Shown here: positions 43,101 through 49,943 of the stretch, in pieces
Layout: the number at the start of each line of letters is the position of its first letter
Numbering within the stretch: the first letter of the stretch is position 1
Assembly (NCBI GenBank): GCA_035294465.1
Contig: DATGKW010000217.1
Span: 1-64,000, forward strand
DNA from: Paraktedonobacter sp035294465
GTDB lineage: Bacteria; Chloroflexota; Ktedonobacteria; Ktedonobacterales; Ktedonobacteraceae
DNA length: 64,000 nucleotides
Direction: 5' to 3'
Program-made: the position numbers and the translations under genes
Notes under the pieces: model-generated
Database searches by the model: none
The model's input: only the letters and a program-made list of their open reading frames with translations
What the model was told of the DNA's origin: nothing

Positions 43101-44192
43101 GCAGGTGGTGCAGCGGGCCGCCGCCTGCTCGCGCTCGATAAACTCGCGCACCAGGCGGGATTTGCCGATGCCAGGGGCGCCGAGCAAGGTAATCAGATGC
43201 GAGTGATGGGCATCGCGCACGCGAGCGTAGGTTGCGTGCATCAGGGTTAGTTCCAGCGAGCGGCCTACCATCGGCACCTGAAGTCCATCAATGCCGCGCG
43301 GGTGCTGAATGATCGCCTGATCAGGCGAGCGCAGGCCCTGAACCACCCAGGCGTGCAAGGGGGTTTCCTTCCCTTTCACCTGCAAAGGAGCCAGTGGATG
43401 AAACTCGAAGACCTCACGCGTGGCCTGATAGGTGCGCTCGCCCACCAGAATCGTATCGGGCATAGCCACCTGTTGCAGGCGCGCGGCCACATTAACGGCA
43501 TCGCCGGTAATCAAAAAGTCCTGACGGGCGAAGCCACTGCCTGGCGTGGCCACCTCGCCGGTATTGATGCCAATGCGCATTTGCAGGCTCACGGCGGCGG
43601 GATCGCGCGCCAGACGCAGCTGGTTGAAACTACTAAGCGCGGCCTGCATATCCAGCGCAGCTCGAATAGCGCGGTCAGGATCATCCTCGTGCGCGATGGG
43701 TGCGCCGAAAACGGCCATTACCGCGTCTCCGATGTACTTCTCGACCGTGCCTCCATGCCGTCTGATCTGCTCGGCCATCAGATTAAAATACCCGGCCAGC
43801 ATTGCACGCATATCCTCGGGATCAAGCCGGTCAGCCAGGGGCGTCGAGCCGGTGATATCCGCAAACATAATCGTGACCACGCGGCGCTCCTCCGGCGCGC
43901 TCAACTGGCTCGCGGCCGGATCCGCCCCACCGACAGAGGAATCGGCAGCAAAAGCCGCCGGCACACGATCCCGCGGTGCTAGAGGTTCCTGAACCTTCAC
44001 AGGCGCGGCCAATGGAACCGTCGTGCGGCTGTTGGGAGTGCCCGTCACAAGAGAGATACCGCACTCAATGCAAAACTTTGCCTGGGGAAAGTTGGCCGTG
44101 CGACAATCTGGACAAACCAGAAAACGCAGGCCGCATTCCATACAAAATTTGGCTGAGGACGGGTTGATTGTCTGGCAGTTTGGGCAGCGCAT
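40185..44192 (-). CDS. Giant zinc-ribbon / nucleotide cyclase / AAA ATPase / TPR protein
   Basis: 1335 residues. Two zinc ribbons open the protein (CPNCQ...CMECG at 3-20, CPDCR...CIECG at 27-44). A class III cyclase domain follows (about 110-280) with the metal-binding Asp pair in MFADITGST and YIGDAVMAVFGAP and the later GDAVNVAARLQ. An AAA/STAND-like ATPase comes next, with Walker A GAPGIGKSR and Walker B LILVIDDLQWAD, then DNA-binding-like and TPR-like helical repeats over the last 500 residues. Proteins of this kind in Chloroflexota and Actinobacteria join signal reception, cyclic nucleotide synthesis and protein interaction. The cyclase residues look intact. It probably shares an operon with the hydrolase downstream. 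The ligand and partner are unknown. Confidence 0.9.
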   Translation of the reverse strand: MRCPNCQTINPSSAKFCMECGLRFLVCPDCRTANFPQAKFCIECGISLVTGTPNSRTTVPLAAPVKVQEPLAPRDRVPAAFAADSSVGGADPAASQLSAPEERRVVTIMFADITGSTPLADRLDPEDMRAMLAGYFNLMAEQIRRHGGTVEKYIGDAVMAVFGAPIAHEDDPDRAIRAALDMQAALSSFNQLRLARDPAAVSLQMRIGINTGEVATPGSGFARQDFLITGDAVNVAARLQQVAMPDTILVGERTYQATREVFEFHPLAPLQVKGKETPLHAWVVQGLRSPDQAIIQHPRGIDGLQVPMVGRSLELTLMHATYARVRDAHHSHLITLLGAPGIGKSRLVREFIEREQAAARCTTCEETEVEPRVLQGHCPPYGEGITYWPLVEILRSLIGVREGESQEALEQRFVDFVRDTLRRARRGEDVGRVAGVLLQSVGVAPRDEAGRGGRREIQRSAYNKDASKGGPQAAMQRACRVLLEAIAQIQPLILVIDDLQWADEALLDLLEYLTERITAFPVLFICIARPDFLERRRDWGSGQPNFTTLILDALTGDETTELVSELLSTHELPGALLHTILRRAEGNPFFVEEIVRMLIDQGVLVKEGETWRISSQNENALSGLASPATPPEDTLIDQHYVLSLPLPDTIQGVLAARVDLLSPVEKLVLQNASIVGRTFWISAILELAEGLDRELVLQILDKLMMRDFIEISEQQNRGPIAEEESYSFKHILIHDVVYNNIPRLRRSQKHARLARWLERQVSDRLEEFAELLAYHYRQALANRPATLHIQLEESEAGGEEDGSGQLTRTGLVERTIFYLTLAGDRAYHSYYTIRAIQAYTEALELLQEEETNVLTVARMHQKLGDAYIQRAEADEAWSEYLHALQLTKGRPEVEHKDLLHLYMRIAELATRWLGWFTTRLDMQKVRGYIDEGLKLVEGQPPSCEQSAFSTYLALWHFRQIKYVQPDQRAELAEQGLQRALEGLHIAEEVNDSGALWIALDALGFAYDKQRKYIEAHKIQHRRQSLQEMIHEREELYDLYNGLGWTHKCLGDYPVAMEWFGRAWRIAQTMESPSMLLYSMQGRLSTWREWDRWDEASEAAIAILQTVERYQQDESWQLEALKVLAELAYRTGDLEESEMLQRRYRRLHEQSDSQPLLNPSMHAAREDWSQALADLREIVRLAEPFPAPAEVAYLAELSVLAGEPIVEQEAACERARNLAEQSGARKPLAIALRARGRMLLSQQAWGAAEQDLRQALQGFKALDLPWEQGETLYCLGQLHRGWADLLLTEQAADRERSRELAQLFLEQALGFFESLHAVHDVRKTQETLVDSVRALM

Positions 44193-44362
44193 ATGTATCC
44201 TGTAAGCCCCTAACGCACTACTTACTCGTTCCGTTCGATCAATTCATGCCGATCTATTGTACAACAGAAGGCAAGTGTGGGCTAGCATACCAGGACGGAA
44301 AGGCGCGGGCAGGAGCCGAGGACAGGCGCACACCTTCATAAAAAACGAATGGTCTAGATATC

Positions 44363-44391
44363 TTGACATATACACCAGAATTACCTATGCT
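44363..44391 (+). promoter_or_regulatory. Promoter of the chitinase gene
   Basis: TTGACA (44363-44368), 17-bp spacer, TATGCT (44386-44391). Start near 44398, leaving a leader of about 137 nt. The in-frame ATG at 44430 has no SD, so ATG 44535 is preferred. The rest of 44193-44362 holds nothing I can support. Confidence 0.7.
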
Positions 44392-44534
44392 TAAAAAGAG
44401 AAGATGTTTGTAGACATCTGAGCGGCACAGTGTCTATGTGCTGGCTATTGACGTTGTATATTGTTTTATTTGTATGGATCAGCCTGCGTCTTGATCTGGC
44501 GCGGGCCGAGCACATTGTAGCAAGGAGAGCTACC

Positions 44535-46070
44535 ATGTCACATACGTATCGTCGCCTTCTGTTCATCTCGCTTTCAGCCTTCCTGATTGTCCTGAGCGCC
44601 GGAGCGTTTCTCTTCTTCAACCTGACTTCAGCGGCTCATGCCGCCAGCAATCTCGTAACCAATGGAGGCTTTGAGACGGGAAATCTCTCTGGCTGGACCT
44701 GCGATGCTGGCGATACAGTTGTCACCAGCCCGGTTCACAGCGGCTCCTATGCCCTACAAATGACCCCCAGTGATTCAACCACTGGCCAGTGTACGCAAGA
44801 CATCAGCGTTCAGGCCAGCACCGCCTACACGCTGAGCGCTTACGTCGACGGCCCTTACGCATTCCTGGGCATCAATGGCGGGGCCTCTAACTGGACCAGC
44901 AGCAGCAGCTATACTCAGCTTACAGTGAACTTCACCACCAGTTCTTCTCAGACGAGCATTACTATCTACGTGCATGGCTGGTATGCCCAGGGCAATGTCT
45001 ATGTCGATGACGTGGCGTTGACCGGCCCGGCCGGATCGAGTACGCCCACTCCCACTCCGACCAACACGCCTACCCCTACGCCGACGCAAACATCGACACC
45101 AACACCGACCCCTACCCAGACCAGCACACCGACTCCCACGCCAACACCGTGTACCTCATGCGGTGGTGGTAGCCTGCCCGAACATGTGATCACCGGCTAC
45201 TGGCAGGATTTCACAAACGGCGCGACTCCTCTGCGTTTGAGCGCTGTCAACTCCAACTACACCCTGATTGCGGTAGCCTTCGCCAATGCCGATCCGAATA
45301 ATCCCGGCGGCGTAACGTTCAGCATCGATTCGGGCCTCTCTTCCGCACTGGGCGGCTACACAACCTCCCAGTTTATCAGCGACATCAACACCCTTCATTC
45401 AGAGGGGAAGAAGGTCATCATCTCGGTGGGTGGAGCGAACGGCACGATTAGCGTTAACGATGCGGCGAGCGCGTCAAATTTCGCCAATAGTGTCTACGGT
45501 CTGATGAAGACATACGGGTTTGATGGCGTTGATATCGATCTGGAGAATGGCATCAACGTCACCTACATGACCAGCGCGCTTCAGCAATTGTCCTCTCTGG
45601 CCGGGTCAAATCTGATCATCACGATGGCACCGCAGACGATTGATATGCAGTCAACCGGCAGCGACTACTTCCAGCTGGCTTTGAACATCAAGAATATCCT
45701 GACCATTGCCAACATGCAGTACTACAATTCCGGCTCGATGAATGGCTGCGATGGCAATGTATACTCCGAAGGAACCGAGGATTTCCTGGTTGCACTGGCA
45801 TGTATCCAGCTAGAAGGCGGACTCAGCCCCAGCCAGGTTGGTCTTGGCCTGCCCGCCTCGACTTCGGCTGCGGGCGGCGGCTATGTCTCGCCATCAGTAG
45901 TCAATGCCGCGCTCGATTGCCTGGAGACAGGCAATAACTGCGGATCGTTTAAGCCGCCCAGGACCTGGCCAGGCATTCGCGGTGCGATGGACTGGTCAAT
46001 CAACTGGGACGCCTCCAACGGCTACAACTTTGCGGACACCATCGGGTCTTACCTGAATACCCTGCCCTGA
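44535..46070 (+). CDS. Secreted GH18 chitinase with N-terminal carbohydrate-binding module
   Basis: 511 residues from ATG 44535 (CAAGGAGAG 5 nt upstream). A signal peptide (MSHTYRRLLF..., cleaved near AHAASN) is followed by a CBM4/9-like or similar module (about 40-190; NGGFETGNLSGWT and the aromatic YVHGWYAQGNVYVDDV). A 40-residue Thr/Pro linker of TPTP units comes next, then the GH18 barrel. The barrel has KKVIISVGGANG and the catalytic DGVDIDLE with Glu337 as acid/base, and an ITMAPQ segment. It should degrade chitin outside the cell. A Cys pair (CTSC) sits at the linker end. Monocistronic, with its own promoter and a strong hairpin after the stop. Confidence 0.93.
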   Translation: MSHTYRRLLFISLSAFLIVLSAGAFLFFNLTSAAHAASNLVTNGGFETGNLSGWTCDAGDTVVTSPVHSGSYALQMTPSDSTTGQCTQDISVQASTAYTLSAYVDGPYAFLGINGGASNWTSSSSYTQLTVNFTTSSSQTSITIYVHGWYAQGNVYVDDVALTGPAGSSTPTPTPTNTPTPTPTQTSTPTPTPTQTSTPTPTPTPCTSCGGGSLPEHVITGYWQDFTNGATPLRLSAVNSNYTLIAVAFANADPNNPGGVTFSIDSGLSSALGGYTTSQFISDINTLHSEGKKVIISVGGANGTISVNDAASASNFANSVYGLMKTYGFDGVDIDLENGINVTYMTSALQQLSSLAGSNLIITMAPQTIDMQSTGSDYFQLALNIKNILTIANMQYYNSGSMNGCDGNVYSEGTEDFLVALACIQLEGGLSPSQVGLGLPASTSAAGGGYVSPSVVNAALDCLETGNNCGSFKPPRTWPGIRGAMDWSINWDASNGYNFADTIGSYLNTLP

Positions 46071-46080
46071 GAGTTCCTCC

Positions 46081-46112
46081 TTTCCCCAAGCAGAGCTATC
46101 TGCTTGGGGAAA
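46081..46112 (+). terminator. Hairpin after the chitinase gene
   Basis: TTTCCCCAAGCAG (46081-46093) and its exact reverse complement (46100-46112) form a 13-bp stem with a 6-nt loop, 10 bp after the stop. It has A and T flanks in both directions. Confidence 0.7.
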
Positions 46113-46267
46113 CCTCGCTTGTTCTGTCTGAAAAACAGAGAAAGCCACTTCAATTGAGCCGATCTGGAAGCCGTGAATACTAACTGAGCATGCTCCACTC
46201 CATCCCGTAGTTTCTCTCTGGAGAAATGAACTATACTCCGACCCCAACCCAGGGGATCACACCGAGA

Positions 46268-46300
46268 GGGCCTCGCGCGGGCTGTGCGAGGCCCCCTTTT
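46268..46300 (+). terminator. Second hairpin with T-run before the isomerase 3' end
   Basis: GGGCCTCGC (46268-46276) pairs with GCGAGGCCC (46286-46294), then CC and TTTT. It can only end plus-strand transcripts, giving a backup terminator for the chitinase, and abuts the stop of the convergent isomerase gene. Confidence 0.5.
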
Positions 46301-47123
46301 ACACCTGTTGCCAGAGATTACGTAGATAGGGCGCTGCCTGCGGGAGAATCACCTCCGGCTCCGCTATCTCAGGATGCCATTTTTTCTCCCATTCAAGGGA
46401 AAGGTAACCATCGTAGCCAGCGTGTTTGAGCACAGAGCAGATCTCGCGCAGGGGTACATCACCTTCACTCAGCAGGCAATAGGTCCAGGAGTGAGGGTCA
46501 GGATTATCTTCATTCAAACGGCTATCCTTGAGATGGACATAAGCGATGGTATCGCCCAATGTGGCCAGTGTTTGGCCAGGAGCTTCGCCGGAGCGATAGG
46601 TGTGGTGAGCATCCCAGAGCACTTTAACCGACGGGAGGGCTACAGCCCGCATAAGGGCCTGCACATCCTCACTCCTGGTCCAGGCATCGTGTGTCTCAAG
46701 CGCGACAGTGACGCCACACACGCTTCCATAGATACCGAGTGTGTACAGTACCTCTGCTGCTGATCCGAGCATGGCCGCGCGCGTGGTATTGGCAGGCAGC
46801 TCTCCTCCAAAGACACGTACAAAAGGTGCTCCCAGCTCGGCTGCCAGGTCGATCATGCGCATGCCTTCTTTGATAACCGTCGCGCATGCTTCTGGTGATC
46901 CCTGCACGATCCGGCACGAGGTATCCAGGCAAGCAATCTCGATCTCACGGGTCGCCGGGGCCTTGCGCAAGCGGTAGCGTGTCTCTGCTGGCACATCAGG
47001 CTCGATGGTCTGGCCATCTGCCAGGCGCCACTCGATTGCTTCATAGCCATAGCGCACTGCTGCAGCTACGGCCTCTTCGATGGTCCATCCGGGGCAGGCA
47101 AGAGAAGAGTAGGCAAGTTTCAT
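46299..47123 (-). CDS. Sugar phosphate isomerase/epimerase (xylose isomerase-like TIM barrel)
   Basis: 274 residues from the Met of MKLAYSSLACPGW at 47123. AAGGAG lies 6 nt upstream of it, whereas the Met two codons earlier overlaps that SD. The AP-endonuclease-2/xylose-isomerase-like barrel shows metal-ligand candidates in VALETHDAW (Glu), LWDAHHT (Asp, His), AYVHLKDS (His) and LSLEWEKKW (Glu). Such proteins isomerise or epimerise sugars, inosose or hydroxypyruvate-type substrates with a divalent metal. No transporter or kinase adjoins it. It is bordered upstream by a decayed Rid gene and an inverted repeat. Confidence 0.83.
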   Translation of the reverse strand: MKLAYSSLACPGWTIEEAVAAAVRYGYEAIEWRLADGQTIEPDVPAETRYRLRKAPATREIEIACLDTSCRIVQGSPEACATVIKEGMRMIDLAAELGAPFVRVFGGELPANTTRAAMLGSAAEVLYTLGIYGSVCGVTVALETHDAWTRSEDVQALMRAVALPSVKVLWDAHHTYRSGEAPGQTLATLGDTIAYVHLKDSRLNEDNPDPHSWTYCLLSEGDVPLREICSVLKHAGYDGYLSLEWEKKWHPEIAEPEVILPQAAPYLRNLWQQV

Positions 47124-47201
47124 AAACATCTCCTTTGTTTAAAGAGGAATGAGCGTATCTGGCAAGTTCTCTGCCGCGACCTGTAATTAGCTGATGGTAG
47201 A

Positions 47202-47262
47202 TTGGCTAAAGGTTCAGACAAAGGGATCCCAGTCCAGGACTTGCGCCCGAACCTTTAGCCAA
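47202..47262. repeat. 14-bp perfect inverted repeat upstream of the isomerase
   Basis: TTGGCTAAAGGTTC (47202-47215) is the exact reverse complement of 47249-47262; the 33-nt interval contains a GTCC-A-GGAC mini-palindrome. It sits 79 bp before the isomerase start and at the truncated end of a Rid pseudogene. It could be a regulatory site or the scar of an inserted element. Confidence 0.55.
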
Positions 47263-47455
47263 CACCGGAGAGCGCAGGTCGGCGGCTGCCGCCTGCCCAG
47301 CGATCCCGGCCAGCGTGCCAGTGATCATGTGGAGATTGAGAATCGCGTCCGGCCACATAGGTCAGGTTGCCCGATACGCGTACCTACACAAAGGGCAGGC
47401 GAACCACTGGCGGTAACGCGACCGGTTCAGGCAGGACCAGACCCGGAGCGTTCAT
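47263..47455 (-). pseudogene. Decayed Rid-family (YjgF/RidA-like) gene fragment
   Basis: Reading from ATG (complement of 47453-47455) gives MNAPGLVLPEPVALPP, then VRLPFV, an in-frame TAG (complement of 47384-47386), then VRVSGNLTYVAG. That order, an ELPEPxxLPPxVxLPFxxVRVxGNxxYVSG-like start, matches Rid/YjgF N-termini. After the AG the frame must shift to continue as TGTLAGIAGQAAADL, similar to the DGTLAGPLGKVGADL step of the family. Sequence beyond is not recognisable and meets the inverted repeat at 47249. One stop, one frameshift and loss of the last two-thirds make it nonfunctional. Confidence 0.6.
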
Positions 47456-47477
47456 TTTTTCTTCAATTTGTATAGCC

Positions 47478-47573
47478 CTACAGAGCGAAAACAGCGACGA
47501 TCAGACGTTCAATCAAGGCTGGAACGATGATTTGCAGCATCAACCCAAGCCCGCGTTTGAGCCATTTTTTCAT
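47478..47573 (-). CDS. Candidate 31-residue basic-hydrophobic peptide
   Basis: ATG at the complement of 47571-47573, AAGGAG 7 nt upstream, stop at 47478-47480. The peptide starts MKKWLKRG and continues as one hydrophobic helix interrupted by Pro and a charged Glu-Arg pair, ending VAVFAL. The basic head and single membrane helix recall small membrane peptides such as type I toxins or leaderless bacteriocins, but I cannot place it in a family. A promoter lies about 330 bp upstream on this strand. Confidence 0.5.
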   Translation of the reverse strand: MKKWLKRGLGLMLQIIVPALIERLIVAVFAL

Positions 47574-47775
47574 CTCTTCTCTCCTTTCTCAGACAGAAAC
47601 AGGATAGAAGGGAGTGGTGAGAGGAAACAAACGGCATGCATCCAGATGGGACACGGACAAGAAGAGAAGAGTTCCCTCACACGACTCGCACTTCATTCGG
47701 TTGTGCTCCGTAGAAGAACGTGCGAGGTGTGAGTGAGAACAAGAAAATGGAGCAGTTGCAAAGCTCGCTCTGTTA

Positions 47776-47856
47776 TCAGGCTCTACTCTCGCACTCTACG
47801 GAGAAACGTCGATAGGTAGCACCATGTGGACGACGACTACCAGGGTCAGGGTCCAT
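47776..47856 (-). CDS. Candidate 26-residue peptide after a very strong SD
   Basis: AAAGGAGG is followed by 6 nt and ATG (complement of 47854-47856); the ORF starts MDPDPGSRRPHG and ends after 26 codons at 47776-47778. The same DNA in another frame, from a TTG behind GGGGAG, also reads 26 codons with a Val-rich core (LTLVVVVHMVLP). I cannot decide which, if any, is made. It is the first ORF after the minus-strand promoter at 47914-47943. Confidence 0.35.
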   Translation of the reverse strand: MDPDPGSRRPHGATYRRFSVECESRA

Positions 47857-47913
47857 TCGGTTCCTCCTTTGAGCAATCTTTTATCTCCCCGCAGGGATAA
47901 CCTTTACACTTAG

Positions 47914-47943
47914 AGTATAGAACGTGCCTGGAAACAACGTCAA
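47914..47943 (-). promoter_or_regulatory. Minus-strand promoter of the small-ORF region
   Basis: On the minus strand TTGACG (47938-47943), 18-bp spacer, TATACT (47914-47919). Start near 47907. Downstream lie the candidate peptides at 47776-47856 and 47478-47573 and, further, the Rid pseudogene and the isomerase. Between them an ATG at about 47698 opens a 35-codon ORF with a weak SD. Confidence 0.55.
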
Positions 47944-48057
47944 GTGATTTGGATCAGAAGTCAGAGGGAGCCAGATCTTTTTCCTGGACTTCGGGAACAG
48001 CTATTGAGGCTCGCGGGTAAACTATTACTATGAGTAATGCGAAAGGAAAGGTAGCAC

Positions 48058-48351
48058 ATGGAATTCGAAGATTTTTTGGAACCTGAAATAGCTGTCACGG
48101 CGGCAGTAGTTGCGGCCATAGCTTCGCCTCGCGCCCGGAGCACCATACGCAAAGGTCTGGTGTACGGCATGGCCGGGGTGCTCTCGGCCAGCGAGGCGAT
48201 TACTTCTTTTGCTCAGAACGTTCGTCACGGCGTCTGGCAAGCAGGTCAGGCGGCTACCCACGAAGTCCAGGACATGGTCGGGCAGGCGAAGGAAATGGAA
48301 AAAGGGACAAAAACACGCAGCGAGTCTGAAGCAACTACTCCCCAGCAGTGA
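48058..48351 (+). CDS. Small hypothetical protein
   Basis: 97 residues; ATG after GAAAGGAAAGG. It begins with acidic MEFEDFLEPEIA, then an Ala/Val-rich stretch (about residues 12-23) that is too short for a confident membrane helix. A basic step PRARSTIRKGL and a helix with GMAGVLSASEAI follow, then a polar Gln/Glu/Lys/Ser tail. The N-terminal hydrophobic-basic layout and the charged C-terminal helix resemble DUF5132-like or phasin-like small proteins only loosely. A weak promoter (TTGAGG at 48004, TACTAT at 48026) lies just upstream. Function unknown. Confidence 0.6.
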   Translation: MEFEDFLEPEIAVTAAVVAAIASPRARSTIRKGLVYGMAGVLSASEAITSFAQNVRHGVWQAGQAATHEVQDMVGQAKEMEKGTKTRSESEATTPQQ

Positions 48352-48671
48352 ACAACCGCGATAAACACGAAGGGAACGCTATCATCTCCAGAAGCGTTTT
48401 GAGGTGCCCGCGCTCACCTTTCTGAGTAAGGTGAGCGCGCAACCGCTCACAGAGAGGCTACCACCCTTTTAGCCCCCCTTTGCGAGGCGTGCCACAGCCA
48501 GCCCGGTAGCCTCTCCTCATTCTCCGTCAACTCCGCGAGACCAGGAACGTGCCGTTTCTAGAGATTTTTTTTGCCTGTAATTGCTCGGTAACTAAACAGG
48601 CCCACTATGTAGGAGAGGTAGGACACCGACCGTAAAACTGTTTCATGGCTATTATCGAGGAGAGATCCATT
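48352..48671 (+). promoter_or_regulatory. Structured region upstream of the polyketide cluster
   Basis: A 12-bp hairpin (48409-48420 with 48428-48439) follows the small gene. An 11-bp inverted repeat GAGAGGCTACC/GGTAGCCTCTC spans 48452-48515. Just before the KS gene, GCCTGT ... ACAGGC flanks about 20 bp around 48573-48602. None has a T-run. I find no promoter with two good hexamers, so the cluster promoter is probably regulator-dependent. Confidence 0.4.
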
Positions 48672-49928
48672 ATGGAGCGTGTTGTAATTACCGGTGTAGG
48701 AGTTGTGGCTCCAGGTGGTGTAGGAAGAGAAGCATTCTGGGAGACACTTGTCACGGGCAAATCAACTTCTAGTCTTGTTCAGCTTGACGCCCCTGAGCAA
48801 TTTCGCTCGCGGATTGCGGCTGCCGTTTCGGATTGGGAGCCTGGCCGCTTCGGTTTAACTGAAGAAGAACTTGCCAGAACGAGTAGACATATTCAGTTTG
48901 GATTGGTAGCTGCCGAGGAAGCACTGTCAGAGAGTCAGCTTGACCTGAGCCGTCTGGACCCTGCTCGTCTTGGCGTAGCGGCAGGGACAGCTATTGGCTC
49001 GACGCTGCGGCTTGAGCAAGAATATCTGGTGGTAAGCAAGCAAGCAACAGAGTTTACTGTTGATCCTACGCTTGCTTCACCATTCCTGTACCATGCAATG
49101 TCGCCCACGAGCCTGAGCGCGGAAATTGCGGCGAAGTTCCACGTCACAGGCCCCGTCGTTACTGTCTCAACAGGATGTACTGCTGGAATCGATGCCATTG
49201 CTCATGCGTTTGAGTGGGTACGCGATGGGGACGCCGACATCGTGATAGCCGGAGCTGCGGAAGCGGGGATCTGTCCCGTGAATATCGCTTCCTTTGACGC
49301 AATCAAGGCAACTTCGGACCGAAATGACCAGCCAGGAACCGCCTCGCGCCCCTTTGATCGTACAAGAAACGGCTTTGTTCTTGGGGAAGGAAGCGCATTT
49401 CTTATCCTGGAGTCACTGGATCATGCTTTCGGGCGGCATGCTCCTGTCATTTATGGAGAGATAAAGGGGTACGGAAGCTCTCTCAATGCTTACCATATGA
49501 CAGGTCTGCAACGTGATGGCCTTGATATGGCCCAGGCTATTCAGGCTGCCATAGATGAAGCTGGACTTGAGTTGGGCGCAATTCACTACATTAACGCGCA
49601 TGGGTCTTCAACGCGTCAGAATGATATCCACGAAACCAACGCCATTAAGGCCGTCTGGCACGAACAAGCATATAGTATCCCTATCAGCTCCATCAAATCA
49701 ATGATCGGGCATTCGCTGGGAGCTATAGGCGCGATAGAAGTCGCAGCCTGCGCTCTGATGCTCCAACGCAGATGCATTGCGCCCACGATCAATTATTCTA
49801 CACCTGACCCAGAATGCGATCTCGATTATGTTCCTAATGTAGCCAGGGATGTAGCAATGCAGAACATGGTCTCGACCGCCAGCGGCTTCGGTGGCTTTCA
49901 ATCGGCTCTCGTACTCTCAGCTTTTTAG
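48672..49928 (+). CDS. Type II polyketide ketosynthase alpha (KS-alpha)
   Basis: 418 residues from ATG 48672 (GAGGAGAG 7 nt upstream; an ATG at 48645 lacks an SD). The start MERVVITGVGVVAPGG is typical of type II KS. The active-site Cys169 lies in VSTGCTAGIDA, with His310 in INAHGSST and His347 in KSMIGHSLGA, so the Cys-His-His set is complete. With the next gene it should form the KS/chain-length-factor heterodimer that condenses malonyl-ACP units into a poly-beta-ketone. The very close KS-CLF spacing is that of aromatic polyketide clusters in Streptomyces. No ACP gene is visible next to it. I rule out FabF because of the paired CLF. Confidence 0.92.
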   Translation: MERVVITGVGVVAPGGVGREAFWETLVTGKSTSSLVQLDAPEQFRSRIAAAVSDWEPGRFGLTEEELARTSRHIQFGLVAAEEALSESQLDLSRLDPARLGVAAGTAIGSTLRLEQEYLVVSKQATEFTVDPTLASPFLYHAMSPTSLSAEIAAKFHVTGPVVTVSTGCTAGIDAIAHAFEWVRDGDADIVIAGAAEAGICPVNIASFDAIKATSDRNDQPGTASRPFDRTRNGFVLGEGSAFLILESLDHAFGRHAPVIYGEIKGYGSSLNAYHMTGLQRDGLDMAQAIQAAIDEAGLELGAIHYINAHGSSTRQNDIHETNAIKAVWHEQAYSIPISSIKSMIGHSLGAIGAIEVAACALMLQRRCIAPTINYSTPDPECDLDYVPNVARDVAMQNMVSTASGFGGFQSALVLSAF

Positions 49929-49943
49929 GAAAGGGTGATGGAT

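Noticed and set aside
45045..45160. Tandem DNA repeat or CRISPR-like array
   Set aside because: The repeated ACxCC(C/G)AC units encode the Thr/Pro linker of the chitinase. There are no spacers.
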